NCBI RefSeq assembly: GCF_028751545.1
Contig: NZ_CP071867.1
Coordinates: forward strand, 1,399,306-1,463,305
Direction of reading: 5' to 3'
DNA from: Gilliamella sp. B3022
GTDB lineage: Bacteria; Pseudomonadota; Gammaproteobacteria; Enterobacterales; Orbaceae
Length of the DNA: 64,000 nt
Shown here: positions 1-11,362 of the stretch, in pieces
Layout of the letters: each line of letters starts with the position of its first letter
How positions within the stretch are numbered: the stretch's first letter is position 1
Position numbers and translations under genes: made by a program
The notes under the pieces: generated by a model
Told to the model about the DNA's origin: nothing
What the model saw: only the letters and a program-made list of their open reading frames with translations
Database searches by the model: none

Positions 1-1654
1 TGAATTAGCATTAGGTCAAAACATGCGCGTGGCATTCATGCCATGGAATGGTTATAACTTTGAGGATTCCATTTTAGTCTCTGAAAAAGTGGTACAAGAT
101 GACCGTTTTACTTCGATTCATATTCAAGAACTTTCTTGCGTATCTCGTGATACTAAACTTGGTGCAGAAGAAATTACTGCTGATATTCCAAATGTAGGTG
201 AAGCAGCCCTTTCTAAACTGGATGAATCAGGTATTGTTTATATCGGTGCTGAAGTTAAAGGCGGTGATATTCTGGTTGGTAAGGTGACACCAAAAGGTGA
301 AACTCAATTAACTCCGGAAGAAAAACTACTACGTGCGATTTTTGGTGAAAAAGCGTCTGATGTTAAAGATACTTCTTTACGTGTACCAAATGGTGTTTCT
401 GGTACAGTAATTGATGTTCAAGTCTTTACGCGTGATGGGGTGCAAAAAGATAAACGTGCACTTGAAATTGAAGATATGCAATTAAAACAAGCACGTAAAG
501 ATTTAACTGAAGAACTTAACATTTTAGAAGCTGCTTTGTTTGCTCGTATCCGTGATGTATTAATTGCTGGTGGTATTAAAGCTGATAAATTAGATGTGTT
601 ACCACGTGAAAAGTGGTTAACAATTGGTATTGCAAATGAAGAGAAACAAGCTCAATTAGAGCAGCTTGCAGAACAGCACGAAGAAATCAAAGCAGAATTT
701 AACAAAAAACTTGAAGCTAAACGCATGAAGATCACTCAAGGTGATGATTTACAACCTGGGGTGTTAAAAATTGTTAAAGTTTACTTAGCTGTTAAACGTC
801 AAATCCAGCCTGGTGATAAGATGGCAGGTCGTCATGGTAACAAAGGGGTTATTTCTAAAATTAATCCAATTGAGGATATGCCATATGATGACAAAGGTCG
901 TCCTGTTGATATCGTACTAAATCCATTGGGTGTTCCGTCTCGTATGAATATCGGACAGATCCTTGAAACTCACTTAGGTATGGCGGCTAAAGGTATTGGT
1001 CAGAAGATCGATGCAATGCTAAAAGAACAGCAAGAATTAGCTAAATTACGCGAATTTATCCAAAAAGCGTATGATCTTGGCTTAGGTGCTGCACAAAAAG
1101 TTAATGTTGCAGAATTTACTGATCAAGAAGTCATGACACTGGCACAAAACTTACGTAATGGCATGCCACTTGCTACACCAGTATTTGATGGTGCTAAAGA
1201 GCAAGAAATTAAGGCGTTACTTGAACTTGGTGACTTACCAACGTCAGGGCAAATTACGCTGTATGATGGCCGTACAGGTGAGCAATTTGAACGTCCTGTA
1301 ACCGTTGGTTACATGTATATGCTCAAATTAAATCACTTAGTTGATGACAAAATGCATGCTCGTTCTACTGGTTCATACAGTCTGGTTACTCAACAACCAT
1401 TGGGTGGTAAAGCTCAATTCGGCGGTCAACGTTTCGGTGAGATGGAAGTATGGGCACTTGAGGCATATGGTGCTGCTTATACTTTACAAGAAATGTTAAC
1501 AGTCAAGTCAGATGACGTGAACGGCCGTACTAAAATGTACAAAAATATTGTAGATGGTGATCATCGTATGGAACCTGCGATACCAGAATCATTCAATGTA
1601 TTGTTAAAAGAGATTCGTTCGTTAGGTATTAATATCGAGTTAGACGAAGAGTAA
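1..1654 (+). CDS. rpoB: RNA polymerase beta subunit, C-terminal part (5' end outside window)
   Basis: This is the last ~550 codons of the beta subunit of DNA-dependent RNA polymerase; the frame is open to the left edge (first full codon at 2), so the N-terminal ~790 residues lie outside. The catalytic-core blocks are visible: [13 protein letters not shown] and the following [15 protein letters not shown] stretch, then [20 protein letters not shown] near the C-terminus, which contacts beta-prime. The ending LGINIEL plus acidic residues is the normal gammaproteobacterial C-terminus. rpoC follows after 90 bp in the usual rpoBC order. The internal ATG at 23 is not the true start. Confidence 0.98.
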   Translation, partial: ELALGQNMRVAFMPWNGYNFEDSILVSEKVVQDDRFTSIHIQELSCVSRDTKLGAEEITADIPNVGEAALSKLDESGIVYIGAEVKGGDILVGKVTPKGETQLTPEEKLLRAIFGEKASDVKDTSLRVPNGVSGTVIDVQVFTRDGVQKDKRALEIEDMQLKQARKDLTEELNILEAALFARIRDVLIAGGIKADKLDVLPREKWLTIGIANEEKQAQLEQLAEQHEEIKAEFNKKLEAKRMKITQGDDLQPGVLKIVKVYLAVKRQIQPGDKMAGRHGNKGVISKINPIEDMPYDDKGRPVDIVLNPLGVPSRMNIGQILETHLGMAAKGIGQKIDAMLKEQQELAKLREFIQKAYDLGLGAAQKVNVAEFTDQEVMTLAQNLRNGMPLATPVFDGAKEQEIKALLELGDLPTSGQITLYDGRTGEQFERPVTVGYMYMLKLNHLVDDKMHARSTGSYSLVTQQPLGGKAQFGGQRFGEMEVWALEAYGAAYTLQEMLTVKSDDVNGRTKMYKNIVDGDHRMEPAIPESFNVLLKEIRSLGINIELDEE

Positions 1655-1687
1655 CCTTCTCTAGTTCAAATGATTTCTATTTATAGG

Positions 1688-1715
1688 GATAACTTATTAG
1701 CAATAATAAGTTATC
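1688..1715 (+). other. Perfect 12-bp hairpin in the rpoB-rpoC spacer
   Basis: Arms 1688-1699 and 1704-1715 are perfectly complementary around the tetraloop GCAA, which fits the stable GNRA class. No T-run follows, so it is not a standard terminator. It lies between two cotranscribed genes, so an RNA processing or stability role is plausible but is inference. Confidence 0.6.
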
Positions 1716-1744
1716 TAATTGATTTAACTCCATAGGAGTCAATT

Positions 1745-4700
1745 GTGAAAGACTTACTAAAGTTTCTAAAAGCACAAACTAAAACTGAAGATTTTGACGC
1801 TATCAAGATAGGTCTTGCCTCTCCTGATATGATTCGTTCATGGTCTTTTGGTGAAGTCAAAAAACCTGAAACAATCAATTATCGTACGTTTAAACCTGAA
1901 CGTGATGGATTGTTTTGTGCTCGTATTTTTGGGCCAGTGAAAGATTATGAATGTTTATGTGGAAAATATAAACGTTTAAAACACCGTGGTGTAATTTGTG
2001 AAAAATGTGGTGTAGAAGTCACTCAAGCTAAAGTACGTCGTGAACGTATGGGTCACATTGAGCTTGCTTCTCCAACTGCACATATTTGGTTTTTAAAATC
2101 ATTACCATCTCGTATTGGTTTACTACTTGATATGCCTCTACGTGATATTGAACGTGTGCTTTATTTTGAATCATTTATGGTTCTTGATGGTGGTATGACC
2201 AATTTAGAACGTGGTCAGATTTTAACTGAAGAACAGTATTTAGATGCGTTAGAAGAATTTGGTGATGAGTTCGATGCACGTATGGGTGCAGAAGCTATCC
2301 AAGAATTATTACGTAACATAGATGTTCAAGCAGAATGCGAAGCACTACGTGACGAATTAGCAACAACGAATTCTGAAACTAAACGTAAAAAATTAACTAA
2401 ACGTATTAAGATCATTGAAGCATTTATTCAATCAGAAAATAAACCTGAATGGATGATTTTAAATGTATTACCAGTATTACCACCTGATTTGCGCCCATTA
2501 GTACCACTTGATGGTGGACGTTTTGCAACATCAGATTTAAATGATCTTTATCGTCGTGTAATCAACCGTAATAACCGTTTAAAACGTTTATTAGATTTGG
2601 CTGCGCCAGATATTATCGTACGTAACGAAAAACGTATGCTACAAGAATCGGTTGATGCATTATTAGATAATGGTCGTCGTGGTCGTGCAATTACAGGATC
2701 AAACAAACGCCCTTTAAAATCACTTGCTGACATGATTAAAGGTAAGCAAGGTCGTTTCCGTCAAAACCTATTAGGTAAACGTGTTGACTATTCAGGACGT
2801 TCAGTAATTACTGTAGGTCCATATTTACGTTTACACCAATGTGGTTTACCGAAAAAAATGGCACTTGAATTATTCAAACCATTTATTTACGGAAAATTAG
2901 AACGCCGTGGTTATGCAACTACCATTAAAGCAGCCAAGAAAATGGTTGAACGTGAAGATGCAATTGTTTGGGATATCTTAGATGAAGTTATCCGTGAACA
3001 TCCGGTATTACTAAACCGTGCACCAACACTTCACCGATTAGGTATTCAGGCATTTGAACCTATCCTAATTGAAGGTAAAGCGATCCAATTACATCCATTA
3101 GTTTGTGCGGCATTCAATGCTGACTTCGATGGTGACCAAATGGCGGTTCACGTACCATTAACGTTAGAAGCTCAATTAGAAGCGCGTGCGTTAATGATGT
3201 CAACCAACAACATTCTTTCGCCTGCGAGTGGTGAGCCTATCATTGTTCCTTCTCAGGACGTGGTATTAGGTCTTTACTACATGACTCGTGATAAAATTAA
3301 TGCGAAAGGGGAAGGCATGATTTTAACCGGACCTAAAGAAGCAGAAAAACTGTATCGCTTAGGTCTTGTTGAGCTACATGCTAAAGTTAAAGTACGTATT
3401 ACTGAAAGCCACCGTAATAGTATTGGTGAGTGGGAAGATACAACTTCTGTGGTTGATACTACAGTTGGTCGTGCTATTTTATGGTTAATTATGCCTAAAG
3501 GTATGAGCTTCTCAGTTATTAATCAACCACTAGGTAAAAAAGCGATTTCACGAATTTTAAATATTTGTTATCGCCAATTAGGTATGAAAGAAACTGTAAT
3601 TTTAGCTGACCAAGTAATGTATACAGGTTTTGCTTATGCAGCTCGTTCAGGTGTTTCAGTTGGTATTGATGATATGGAAATTCCTGCGAAGAAATTACAA
3701 ATCATCAACGAAGCAGAAATTGAAGTTGCTGAAATTCAAGAACAGTTCCAATCAGGTTTAGTTACTGCTGGTGAACGTTATAACAAAGTTATCGATATTT
3801 GGGCCGCAGCTAATGAGCGTGTCGCTAAAGCGATGATGGATAACTTATCCACAGAAAAAGTCATTAATCGTGATGGTGAAGAAGAGGTTCAATCTTCTTT
3901 CAACAGTATCTATATGATGGCTGACTCTGGTGCTCGTGGTTCTGCAGCTCAGATTCGTCAGTTAGCTGGTATGCGTGGTTTGATGGCGAAACCAGATGGT
4001 TCAATTATCGAAACACCAATTACGGCAAACTTCCGTGAAGGATTAAACGTACTTCAGTACTTTATTTCTACCCATGGTGCACGTAAAGGTCTTGCTGATA
4101 CCGCCTTAAAAACTGCGAACTCAGGTTACTTAACACGCCGTTTAGTTGACGTAGCTCAAGATTTAGTAGTTATTGAAGATGATTGCGGTACGTTAGAAGG
4201 TGTAGTAATGACACCAGTAATTGAAGGTGGTGATGTTAAAGAGCCACTACGTGAACGCGTATTAGGTCGTGTAACAGCTGAAGATGTATTAAAACCAGGT
4301 GGCGCGGATATCTTAATTCCTCGCAATACACTGCTAGATGAAAGCTATTGTGATTTACTAGAAGCTGAATCTGTTGATAGTGTGAAAGTACGTTCAGTAG
4401 TTTCATGCGATACTGATTTTGGTGTTTGTGCAAAATGCTATGGTCGTGATCTAGCTCGTGGTCATTTGGTTAACAAAGGTGAAGCAATCGGTGTTATCGC
4501 GGCTCAGTCAATCGGTGAACCGGGTACACAGTTAACCATGCGTACATTCCATATCGGTGGTGCAGCATCTCGAGCAGCAGCAGAATCAAGTGTTCAAGTT
4601 AAAAACAAAGGTAGCATTAAATTAACTAATGCGAAGTTTGTGACTAATCCAGATAAGAAATTAGTAATTACTTCACGTAATGCTGAATTAACGATTATCG

Positions 4701-5962
4701 ATGAATTAGGTCGAATGAAAGAAACCTACAAAGTTCCTTACGGTTCGATTTTAAGTAAAGGTAATGGTTCAGCAGTTGAAGCTGGTGAAACAATTGCGAA
4801 CTGGGATCCACATACTATGCCAGTTATCTCTGAAGCAAAAGGTTTCGTACGTTTTGTTGATATGGTTGATGGTCAAACTATTACGCGTCAAACAGATGAG
4901 TTAACAGGTTTATCATCTATAGCGATATTAGATGTGGCTGAGCGGACTGGTGTAGGTAAAGATCTACGTCCAGCAATCAAAATTGTGGATGCCAAAGGTG
5001 ATGATATTTATGTCGCTGGCACTGAAATGCTTGCACAATACTTCTTACCAGGTAAAGCGTTAGTTCAATTAGAAGATGGAGCTGAAATCAATATTGGTGA
5101 TACACTTGCTCGTATTCCACAGGCATCTGTTGGTACCAAAGATATTACAGGTGGTTTACCACGTGTTGCTGACTTGTTTGAAGCTCGTAAACCGAAAGAA
5201 CCTGCTATACTTGCTGAAATTGATGGTATTATCTCATTTGGTAAAGAAACCAAAGGTAAACGTCGATTAATTATTACACCATTAGATGGTAGTGAGCCAT
5301 ATGAAGAGATGATTCCTAAATGGCGTCAACTTAACGTATTTGAAGGTGAACAAGTTGGTCGTGGCGATGTGATTTCGGATGGTCCTGAATCAGCTCACGA
5401 TATTCTACGTTTACGTGGTGTAAATGCGGTTACACGTTACATTGTTAACGAAGTGCAGGAAGTTTATCGTCTACAAGGTGTAAAGATCAACGATAAACAT
5501 ATTGAAGTTATCGTTCGTCAGATGTTACGTAAAGCAACGGTTATTCATCCAGGCAGTTCTCGTTTACTTGATGGGGAACAGCTTGAGGTTTCACGCTTGA
5601 AGATTATTAACCGTGAACTTGAAGCGCAAGGAAAAGAACCTATTGTTTACTTACACGATCTGCTTGGTATTACTAAAGCATCACTAACGACTGAATCGTT
5701 TATATCTGCGGCGTCGTTCCAAGAAACTACGCGCGTATTAACCGAAGCAGCAGTTGCTGGTAAAAATGATGAATTACGTGGCTTAAAAGAAAATGTAATT
5801 GTTGGTCGATTAATTCCAGCTGGTACTGGTTATGCTTATCATAAAGAACGTATGCGTAAACGAGCAATGCCATCGACTGATGATATTCAAACAACAATTT
5901 CTGCAGAAGAAGCAACAGCTAACTTAGCTGAATTACTTAACTCAGCAGAAGAACAGCAATAG
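1745..5962 (+). CDS. rpoC: RNA polymerase beta-prime subunit
   Basis: Encodes the 1405-residue catalytic beta-prime subunit of RNA polymerase, almost the same length as E. coli RpoC (1407). The N-terminal zinc site [20 protein letters not shown] is near residues 70-90. The active-site [12 protein letters not shown], whose three aspartates bind Mg, is near residue 460. The second zinc site is visible as DDCGT followed later by [14 protein letters not shown]. The start is GTG at 1745, preceded by a TAGGAG ribosome binding site; no better start lies nearby. It forms the rpoBC operon with the gene upstream and is closed by a strong terminator. I see no truncation or frameshift. Confidence 0.99.
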   Translation: MKDLLKFLKAQTKTEDFDAIKIGLASPDMIRSWSFGEVKKPETINYRTFKPERDGLFCARIFGPVKDYECLCGKYKRLKHRGVICEKCGVEVTQAKVRRERMGHIELASPTAHIWFLKSLPSRIGLLLDMPLRDIERVLYFESFMVLDGGMTNLERGQILTEEQYLDALEEFGDEFDARMGAEAIQELLRNIDVQAECEALRDELATTNSETKRKKLTKRIKIIEAFIQSENKPEWMILNVLPVLPPDLRPLVPLDGGRFATSDLNDLYRRVINRNNRLKRLLDLAAPDIIVRNEKRMLQESVDALLDNGRRGRAITGSNKRPLKSLADMIKGKQGRFRQNLLGKRVDYSGRSVITVGPYLRLHQCGLPKKMALELFKPFIYGKLERRGYATTIKAAKKMVEREDAIVWDILDEVIREHPVLLNRAPTLHRLGIQAFEPILIEGKAIQLHPLVCAAFNADFDGDQMAVHVPLTLEAQLEARALMMSTNNILSPASGEPIIVPSQDVVLGLYYMTRDKINAKGEGMILTGPKEAEKLYRLGLVELHAKVKVRITESHRNSIGEWEDTTSVVDTTVGRAILWLIMPKGMSFSVINQPLGKKAISRILNICYRQLGMKETVILADQVMYTGFAYAARSGVSVGIDDMEIPAKKLQIINEAEIEVAEIQEQFQSGLVTAGERYNKVIDIWAAANERVAKAMMDNLSTEKVINRDGEEEVQSSFNSIYMMADSGARGSAAQIRQLAGMRGLMAKPDGSIIETPITANFREGLNVLQYFISTHGARKGLADTALKTANSGYLTRRLVDVAQDLVVIEDDCGTLEGVVMTPVIEGGDVKEPLRERVLGRVTAEDVLKPGGADILIPRNTLLDESYCDLLEAESVDSVKVRSVVSCDTDFGVCAKCYGRDLARGHLVNKGEAIGVIAAQSIGEPGTQLTMRTFHIGGAASRAAAESSVQVKNKGSIKLTNAKFVTNPDKKLVITSRNAELTIIDELGRMKETYKVPYGSILSKGNGSAVEAGETIANWDPHTMPVISEAKGFVRFVDMVDGQTITRQTDELTGLSSIAILDVAERTGVGKDLRPAIKIVDAKGDDIYVAGTEMLAQYFLPGKALVQLEDGAEINIGDTLARIPQASVGTKDITGGLPRVADLFEARKPKEPAILAEIDGIISFGKETKGKRRLIITPLDGSEPYEEMIPKWRQLNVFEGEQVGRGDVISDGPESAHDILRLRGVNAVTRYIVNEVQEVYRLQGVKINDKHIEVIVRQMLRKATVIHPGSSRLLDGEQLEVSRLKIINRELEAQGKEPIVYLHDLLGITKASLTTESFISAASFQETTRVLTEAAVAGKNDELRGLKENVIVGRLIPAGTGYAYHKERMRKRAMPSTDDIQTTISAEEATANLAELLNSAEEQQ

Positions 5963-5983
5963 CTTTGTGAAAGGCTAGAATAT

Positions 5984-6013
5984 AAATAGCACGCATAGGC
6001 GTGCTATTTTTTT
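5984..6013 (+). terminator. Intrinsic terminator of the rpoBC operon
   Basis: An 11-bp perfect stem (5984-5994 with 5999-6009, loop ATAG) runs directly into seven or more Ts, 22 bp after the rpoC stop codon. Confidence 0.92.
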
Positions 6014-6045
6014 GTCAAATATTTAAAATGCAAAAGGAGATTTGT

Positions 6046-6357
6046 ATGTTTATTGTAATGAATCGTTTTAAGATTAAACGTGGGAGTGAAAATACATTTA
6101 TTGAAATATGGCGTAATCGTGATAGTCATTTAAAAGAAATGAACGGATTTAATCGTTTTTACTTATTACAAGGAAAAAGTGAAGAAAATTATACGTTATT
6201 CTCTTCATATACTGAGTGGGAATCTAAAGAAGATTTTGATGCTTGGGTTAATTCTGAACATTTTCAACATACCCATCGCAACACAAATAATCGATCAAAT
6301 AATAAAGATATTTATTTTGAGCCAGCACAATTAGAATGCTTTGAAACAATTTTATAA
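6046..6357 (+). CDS. IsdG/antibiotic-biosynthesis-monooxygenase family protein
   Basis: A 103-residue protein of the dimeric alpha-beta barrel monooxygenase family (ABM; IsdG/HmoB-like), members of which open haem and release iron. Visible family features are the N-terminal FIVMNRFKIKRG strand with Asn6, a YTLFSSYTEWESKEDFDAW block with the conserved Trp, and SEHFQHTH with candidate catalytic histidines; Asn-Trp-His is the IsdG triad. I chose ATG 6046 because AAGGAGA lies 5 bp upstream; the longer frame starts inside the rpoC terminator. It stands alone after rpoC. Haem degradation is inferred; other ABM proteins act on quinones or other small molecules. Confidence 0.75.
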   Translation: MFIVMNRFKIKRGSENTFIEIWRNRDSHLKEMNGFNRFYLLQGKSEENYTLFSSYTEWESKEDFDAWVNSEHFQHTHRNTNNRSNNKDIYFEPAQLECFETIL

Positions 6358-6760
6358 TCAAAAAATTATAAAAATAAGATAATTTAATAAATTTATCTGA
6401 ATTAATTTTAATAAATAATATTGCGATGTATATTTCATCAATAATTAGGATTATACTTCGCAAATTTGATAAATAAAGATATAATATTTAATAAATAGTG
6501 AGCAATGTAAGTTTAGTTGATAAATATCATTACCCGATATAATTAAATACTTAATAGTTCACCTGAAATTATTTTTTAACGTCTTATCTTTATAATTTTC
6601 TGATATCTGTATTATTTTCCATCAAATTTGTATCTATTTGTTGTTAATAGCAAGTTATTTTACTAAGTAAAATAGCAAAATATATAGTTCTTAAATAACA
6701 TATTTACTATACATAATTTATTAATTTATCAATGAATTAAATTATTTATAAGGACTTACA
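6358..6760. other. 403-bp AT-rich intergenic region
   Basis: No credible coding frame, RNA gene or strong hairpin was seen. It must hold the promoter of the lemA gene at 6761, but the very high AT content gives many weak -10-like matches and no single convincing one. Confidence 0.5.
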
Positions 6761-7360
6761 ATGAAATCAAAATCTTTATTAATTATTATTGTACTAGTTA
6801 TTATTGGGGCTTTTATTTTTTTTAAGGACTATAACAATATTCAAAACCAAGATGAAGCTGTAGCCGCTTCATGGTCTGAAGTTGTTAATCAATATAAAAG
6901 GCGTGCCGATTTGGTCCCTAATTTAGTGAACACTGTAAAAGGTTACGCTTCTCATGAAAAAGACGTATTAATTCAAGTGACCGATGCTAGAGCTAAAGTT
7001 GGTTCAATTCAAATTAATTCTGATCAACTTAGTGATTCAGCTTTATTTTCAAAATTCCAACAAGCACAATCTGAATTAAGCTCTGCATTAAGTCGATTAA
7101 TTGCAGTAAGTGAAAATTATCCTGATCTTAAAGCTAATACACTTTATCAAGATTTAATGAGTCAACTTGAAGGTACGGAAAATCGTATTACTGTTGCAAG
7201 AGGAAGATACATTCAAACAGTTCAAAGTTTTAACAGTTATATTCGCAAATTACCAACGAAATGGATTGCAGACATAATAGGACAACAACCAAAACAACAA
7301 TTTACTGTTGAAAATGAACAACAAATATCTAATGCGCCATCTGTCAATTTTGGGCAATAG
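6761..7360 (+). CDS. lemA: LemA family protein
   Basis: A 199-residue protein with one N-terminal membrane segment (about residues 5-22) followed by a mostly helical domain. The block VAASWSEVVNQYKRRADLVPNLVNTVKGYASHEK is the LemA family signature. LemA proteins are membrane-anchored and of unclear biochemical function. The gene has an AAGGACT ribosome binding site and lies 5 bp upstream of a TPM-domain gene, a pairing seen in many bacteria, so the two probably act together in the envelope. Confidence 0.92.
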   Translation: MKSKSLLIIIVLVIIGAFIFFKDYNNIQNQDEAVAASWSEVVNQYKRRADLVPNLVNTVKGYASHEKDVLIQVTDARAKVGSIQINSDQLSDSALFSKFQQAQSELSSALSRLIAVSENYPDLKANTLYQDLMSQLEGTENRITVARGRYIQTVQSFNSYIRKLPTKWIADIIGQQPKQQFTVENEQQISNAPSVNFGQ

Positions 7361-7365
7361 GTATA

Positions 7366-8268
7366 ATGAAAAATTATTTCTTACTTAGTTTTTTATTAAT
7401 GTTTAGTTGGCTTAGTTATGGGCTAACTGACATCCCCTCTTTTAATCAACGTGTTATTGATACAACTAATACATTGACATCTTCACAAGTAAATACTTTA
7501 GAATCAAGTTTACTTGAATTTGAAAAGCCAAGAACAGATGGAGCACAAATTGCCGTATTAATGATAGCTAAACTTGATAATGAAACGATTGAACAATATG
7601 CAGATCGAGTATTTATACAATGGAAAATTGGCAAGAAAGGGCTTGATAATGGTATTTTATTATTGATCGTTAAAGATGATAAACTGATGCGTATTGAAGT
7701 TGGTTATGGCTTCGAAGGAACAATAACCGATTTAGTTGCAAACCATATTATTCGTGAACAATTAGTGCCACAATTTAAGCAAAATAACTATTATCAAGGC
7801 ATTGATAATGCATTATCAGTATTAAAAGAAAAAATAGATACTTCAGCTTCAGATTTCGGTGATGAAAAAGAGCAGAATCTTAATACTTTGCTTGCTAGCG
7901 AGTTTGGCTCACAGCTTATTAATTATGGATTAGTTTCTTTCTTTATGTGTTTTTTTATTGCAAATTTATTATTTAATAAAGTTAGCGCTAAACGAAGTTT
8001 AGGAACCGGATTGCTCAATGGTCTCTCTGTTGGGGGATTCACATTATGGCATGGATATCCCATAAATATGGTATTACCAGTATTATTTTTAGCTTTTGTA
8101 ACAAGTACCATTTTAAGTGGTATTTTGTCAGCCGGAGGTCGTAATGGTGGTAGTAATAACCGTCGAGGTGGGGGCGGCTTTGGTGGATTTGGAGGCGGAT
8201 CAGGAGGTGGATTTGGTGGTGGTGGCGGTGGACGCAGTGGTGGCGGTGGGGCATCTGGGAGTTGGTAA
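7366..8268 (+). CDS. TPM-domain (YgcG/Psb32-type) membrane protein with Gly-rich tail
   Basis: A 300-residue protein with an N-terminal signal peptide (about residues 1-19), a TPM domain (about 25-150; LTDIPSFNQRVIDTTNTL, GKKGLDNGILLLIVKDDK, VGYGFEG), two or three membrane segments (about 183-250) and a C-terminal tail of Gly/Ser/Arg repeats ending GASGSW. TPM domains fold in the periplasm; the Gly-rich tail is typical of the YgcG subgroup. It follows lemA by 5 bp and is almost certainly cotranscribed. The exact role is unknown. Confidence 0.88.
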   Translation: MKNYFLLSFLLMFSWLSYGLTDIPSFNQRVIDTTNTLTSSQVNTLESSLLEFEKPRTDGAQIAVLMIAKLDNETIEQYADRVFIQWKIGKKGLDNGILLLIVKDDKLMRIEVGYGFEGTITDLVANHIIREQLVPQFKQNNYYQGIDNALSVLKEKIDTSASDFGDEKEQNLNTLLASEFGSQLINYGLVSFFMCFFIANLLFNKVSAKRSLGTGLLNGLSVGGFTLWHGYPINMVLPVLFLAFVTSTILSGILSAGGRNGGSNNRRGGGGFGGFGGGSGGGFGGGGGGRSGGGGASGSW

Positions 8269-8608
8269 TAATAAATGAGTTTTTTAAGGAGCCTTATTCT
8301 CTAATGAATACTTTTTCTTTGTTATTAAAAGTCATCGTTTTTCCCTTATTACATTCTGTTTTCATATAAATAATGACCAACTTAAATTTGGTATTTAACA
8401 AAAAAATTCAGTTAAGCGATAATATTTTTGACATGAACGAAATTATATAAATAAGAATAAATATTGAAGTAATAATCAATAATTAAAACAAATTATCTTA
8501 TTTACGCCCATTGACGAAATCATGATTTACAGGTAATATGCGCGCCTTACGGCATTGTGTAGTTTTTAGCTATACTGAATAAAATTTTAAGGTAGATACA
8601 TATATCTT
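8269..8608. other. 340-bp intergenic region carrying the yceD promoter
   Basis: Besides the promoter at 8511-8539 I see no gene. A 21-codon hydrophobic reading frame at 8304 is too poorly supported to call. The DNA between 8360 and 8500 is almost pure A/T. Confidence 0.5.
8511..8539 (+). promoter_or_regulatory. Sigma70-type promoter of the yceD-rpmF-fab cluster
   Basis: TTGACG (8511-8516) and TAATAT (8534-8539) are separated by exactly 17 bp. The GCGCGCC discriminator-like stretch after the -10 resembles growth-rate-regulated promoters. The predicted transcript leader is about 65 nt. Confidence 0.8.
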
Positions 8609-9118
8609 ATGCTAAATAAATTGCCATTAATAATTGATCCTATTAAAGCAGCGCAAAAACGGCTTGATTACGTTGGATATTATCCTGTTCAAGCTATAAC
8701 TAGGGTTGATTATCCGAAAAGTGATATTACATGTAGCTTATCTTTTTATTTTGATGAGCAAAAACTTTGTGTTATCACAATTGATGCAAAAATGACGTTA
8801 GAGTTGATTTGTCAACGTTGTTTTAAACCTTTTATCACTGAAGTTCATGTGATGAATAAATTTAGTCCTGTTAAGAGCGATGCTCAAGCAGAGACTCTAC
8901 CGGAACATTATGAGCCTGTTCTGATGAACGAGTTCGGCGAAGTAGATATATTAGCGTTACTTGAAGACGAAATTATTCTTTCGTTGCCAATTGCGCCGGT
9001 ACATTATAGTAAACACTGCGAAGTGTCAGAGGCAGATATGGTATTTGGTGACATTCCTACTGAGAATGAAAAACCAAATCCATTTGCAATTTTAGTTAGT
9101 TTAAAGAATAAGGGGTAA
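8609..9118 (+). CDS. yceD: DUF177 family protein YceD (23S rRNA accumulation protein)
   Basis: 169 residues, the usual length for YceD, a DUF177 protein linked to 23S rRNA accumulation. The LICQRCF element is the conserved CxxC of the family, followed by an acidic central part ([26 protein letters not shown]) and a C-terminal FAILVSLK. It sits directly upstream of rpmF (4-bp gap), as in E. coli. Confidence 0.93.
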   Translation: MLNKLPLIIDPIKAAQKRLDYVGYYPVQAITRVDYPKSDITCSLSFYFDEQKLCVITIDAKMTLELICQRCFKPFITEVHVMNKFSPVKSDAQAETLPEHYEPVLMNEFGEVDILALLEDEIILSLPIAPVHYSKHCEVSEADMVFGDIPTENEKPNPFAILVSLKNKG

Positions 9119-9122
9119 ATCC

Positions 9123-9290
9123 ATGGCTGTTCAACAGAATCGTAAAACTCGTGCAAAACGTGGTATGCGTCGTTCTCATGATGCATTAACTGTTGCTAAT
9201 ATCTCAGTTGATGAATCAGGTAAAACTCATTTACGTCATCACGTAACCGCTGATGGTTATTATCGTGGTCGTAAAGTGATTTCTAAATAA
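9123..9290 (+). CDS. rpmF: 50S ribosomal protein L32
   Basis: A 55-residue basic protein beginning [20 protein letters not shown], the standard L32 start, and ending GRKVISK. L32 lies in the 50S subunit near the peptidyl-transferase region. The ribosome binding site AAGGGG overlaps the end of yceD. The yceD-rpmF-plsX order is the conserved enterobacterial arrangement. No zinc-binding cysteines are present, as in E. coli L32. Confidence 0.97.
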   Translation: MAVQQNRKTRAKRGMRRSHDALTVANISVDESGKTHLRHHVTADGYYRGRKVISK

Positions 9291-9323
9291 TTACTATTTA
9301 ATTAGAAATTCTCAGGTGACATT

Positions 9324-10370
9324 TTGGATAATCTAACCATTGCGTTAGATGCTATGAGCGGGGACTTCGGTCCTCGTATTGTTGTTCCTGCAGCAATACA
9401 AGCACTAAATTGTTATCCAAACCTTTCTTTATTTCTGGTCGGCGATCCCACAGAAGTTAATTTCTTTTTGTCTAAAGAAAATTCTCAACTTATCACTCAA
9501 TATCAATCAAATGGTAGACTAACTTTGGTTGAATCAAGTTCAGTAATTGCTAATGACATGAAACCCTCATATGCAATTCGTCATAGTCAAGGCTCATCTA
9601 TGCGAATAGCATTGGAACTTGTTAAAGATAACAAAGTTCAAGCATGTGTAAGTGCAGGTAATACAGGGGCCTTAATGGGACTATCAAAGCTGTTATTACA
9701 TTCATTAACAGGAATTGATCGACCTGCTTTAGTAGCCACAATTCCGGCTTTAAATAATCAAAATACTGTAGTATTAGATCTCGGAGCTAATGCGCAATGT
9801 GATAGTGATATGTTGGTACAATTTGCAATAATGGGTGAAATCCTGGCAAAAACAGTGCTTAAGATAGATCATCCTCGAGTTGCATTACTAAATATTGGTG
9901 AAGAAGATATTAAAGGTTTAGATAAAATCCGAGCAGCGGCAGAGATTTTAAAAGCTAATGATCAAATTAATTATATTGGTTATTTAGAAGGTAATGAGCT
10001 ATTAACTGGTAAAACAGATGTATTAGTTTGTGATGGTTTTGTCGGTAATGTGACACTGAAAACTGTAGAAGGATTAATTAAAATTTTTATGTCCTCATTT
10101 AAATTATCTTTAGGTCGCCATTCATTTTTTATAAAACTATTAAGTAAATGGCTTCAAAAGACGATTACAAAAAATTTTGGTTATTTAGATCCTGGACGCT
10201 ATAATGGCGCTTGTTTGCTTGGACTCCGAAGTATTGTAATTAAAAGTCACGGTAGTGCCAATCAAAAATCATTTTTTGCAGCAATTGAACAAGCTATTTT
10301 GGCGATACAAACAAATATACCAGAGAAGATTGCAATGAGCCTTTCTTCCGCATTACCCAAGAGCGAATAA
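9324..10370 (+). CDS. plsX: Phosphate acyltransferase PlsX
   Basis: 348 residues; makes acyl-phosphate from acyl-ACP for phospholipid synthesis at the membrane. Family marks include [19 protein letters not shown] at the start, the SAGNTGALM block, and [15 protein letters not shown]. The start is TTG at 9324, where the alignable N-terminus begins; no in-frame ATG fits. It lies 33 bp after rpmF and 4 bp before fabH, inside the fatty-acid operon. Confidence 0.96.
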   Translation: MDNLTIALDAMSGDFGPRIVVPAAIQALNCYPNLSLFLVGDPTEVNFFLSKENSQLITQYQSNGRLTLVESSSVIANDMKPSYAIRHSQGSSMRIALELVKDNKVQACVSAGNTGALMGLSKLLLHSLTGIDRPALVATIPALNNQNTVVLDLGANAQCDSDMLVQFAIMGEILAKTVLKIDHPRVALLNIGEEDIKGLDKIRAAAEILKANDQINYIGYLEGNELLTGKTDVLVCDGFVGNVTLKTVEGLIKIFMSSFKLSLGRHSFFIKLLSKWLQKTITKNFGYLDPGRYNGACLLGLRSIVIKSHGSANQKSFFAAIEQAILAIQTNIPEKIAMSLSSALPKSE

Positions 10371-10374
10371 TTAG

Positions 10375-11328
10375 ATGTATACAAAGATTTTAGGAACAGG
10401 AAGTTATCTTCCAAAACAGATAAGAACTAATGCTGATCTTGAAAAAATGGTCGATACTAGCGACGAGTGGATAACCACGCGCACTGGTATTAAAGAAAGA
10501 CGCATTGCTGATCCAAACGAAACCGTTACAAGTATGGCTTATGAAGCAGCTATAAATGCAATAGATATGGCAAATATCAATAAAAATGATATTGGCATGA
10601 TTATTGTTGCAACAGCAACTTCAGTTAACGCTTTTCCAAGTTCTGCAACAGAATTACAAGCTAAACTAGATATTGATGATGTCGTTGCATTTGATGTGTC
10701 AGCTGCATGCTCAGGATTTGTTTATGCACTTGATATAGTGGATAAATACATTAAAAGTGGTGCAGTTAAATATGCATTAGTCGTTGGTTCAGATATGTTA
10801 ACACGGGGCGTTGATCCAAATGACCGAGGAACCATTATTATTTTTGGTGATGGTGCCGGAGCGGTTGTTGTTGGAGCATCAGATGAACCGGGTATTATTG
10901 CTTCACATCTTCATGCTGATGGGCGTTATGGCGACTTGTTAAAGTATCCATATGTTGATCGTCGTAATATGAATGATCCCGTTTATATGACTATGCATGG
11001 TAATGAAGTGTTTAAAGTTGCTGTTAAAGAGCTTTCAAATTTAGTTGATGAGCTTTTAATGGAAAATTCATTTAATAAGGCAGATCTTGATTGGTTGGTT
11101 CCACATCAAGCTAATTTAAGAATTATTTCAGCAACAGCAAAACGTTTAGATATGGATATGAGTAAAGTCATTGTTACATTAGATAAACAGGGTAATACTT
11201 CCGCGGCTTCTGTTCCTTGTGCTTTAGACGCAGGTGTACGAGATGGGCGAATTCAACGAGGCCAACTAATTTTATTAGAAGCTTTTGGTGGTGGCTTTGT
11301 TTGGGGTTCTGCACTAATTAGATTTTAA
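10375..11328 (+). CDS. fabH: 3-oxoacyl-ACP synthase III
   Basis: 317 residues, the same length as E. coli FabH. It starts fatty-acid chains by condensing acetyl-CoA with malonyl-ACP. The thiolase-fold triad is intact: Cys112 in SAACSGF, His in VPHQANLRI (about 244), Asn in GNTSAASVP (about 274). It follows plsX by 4 bp and precedes fabD by 34 bp. Confidence 0.97.
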   Translation: MYTKILGTGSYLPKQIRTNADLEKMVDTSDEWITTRTGIKERRIADPNETVTSMAYEAAINAIDMANINKNDIGMIIVATATSVNAFPSSATELQAKLDIDDVVAFDVSAACSGFVYALDIVDKYIKSGAVKYALVVGSDMLTRGVDPNDRGTIIIFGDGAGAVVVGASDEPGIIASHLHADGRYGDLLKYPYVDRRNMNDPVYMTMHGNEVFKVAVKELSNLVDELLMENSFNKADLDWLVPHQANLRIISATAKRLDMDMSKVIVTLDKQGNTSAASVPCALDAGVRDGRIQRGQLILLEAFGGGFVWGSALIRF

Positions 11329-11362
11329 TTTATGATTTATTTCAATAATCAAGGATTTAATA

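Noticed and set aside
8304-8369. 21-codon hydrophobic reading frame after the TPM gene
   Set aside because: The AAGGAG upstream is about 12 bp from the ATG, too far, and the frame is short enough to be chance.
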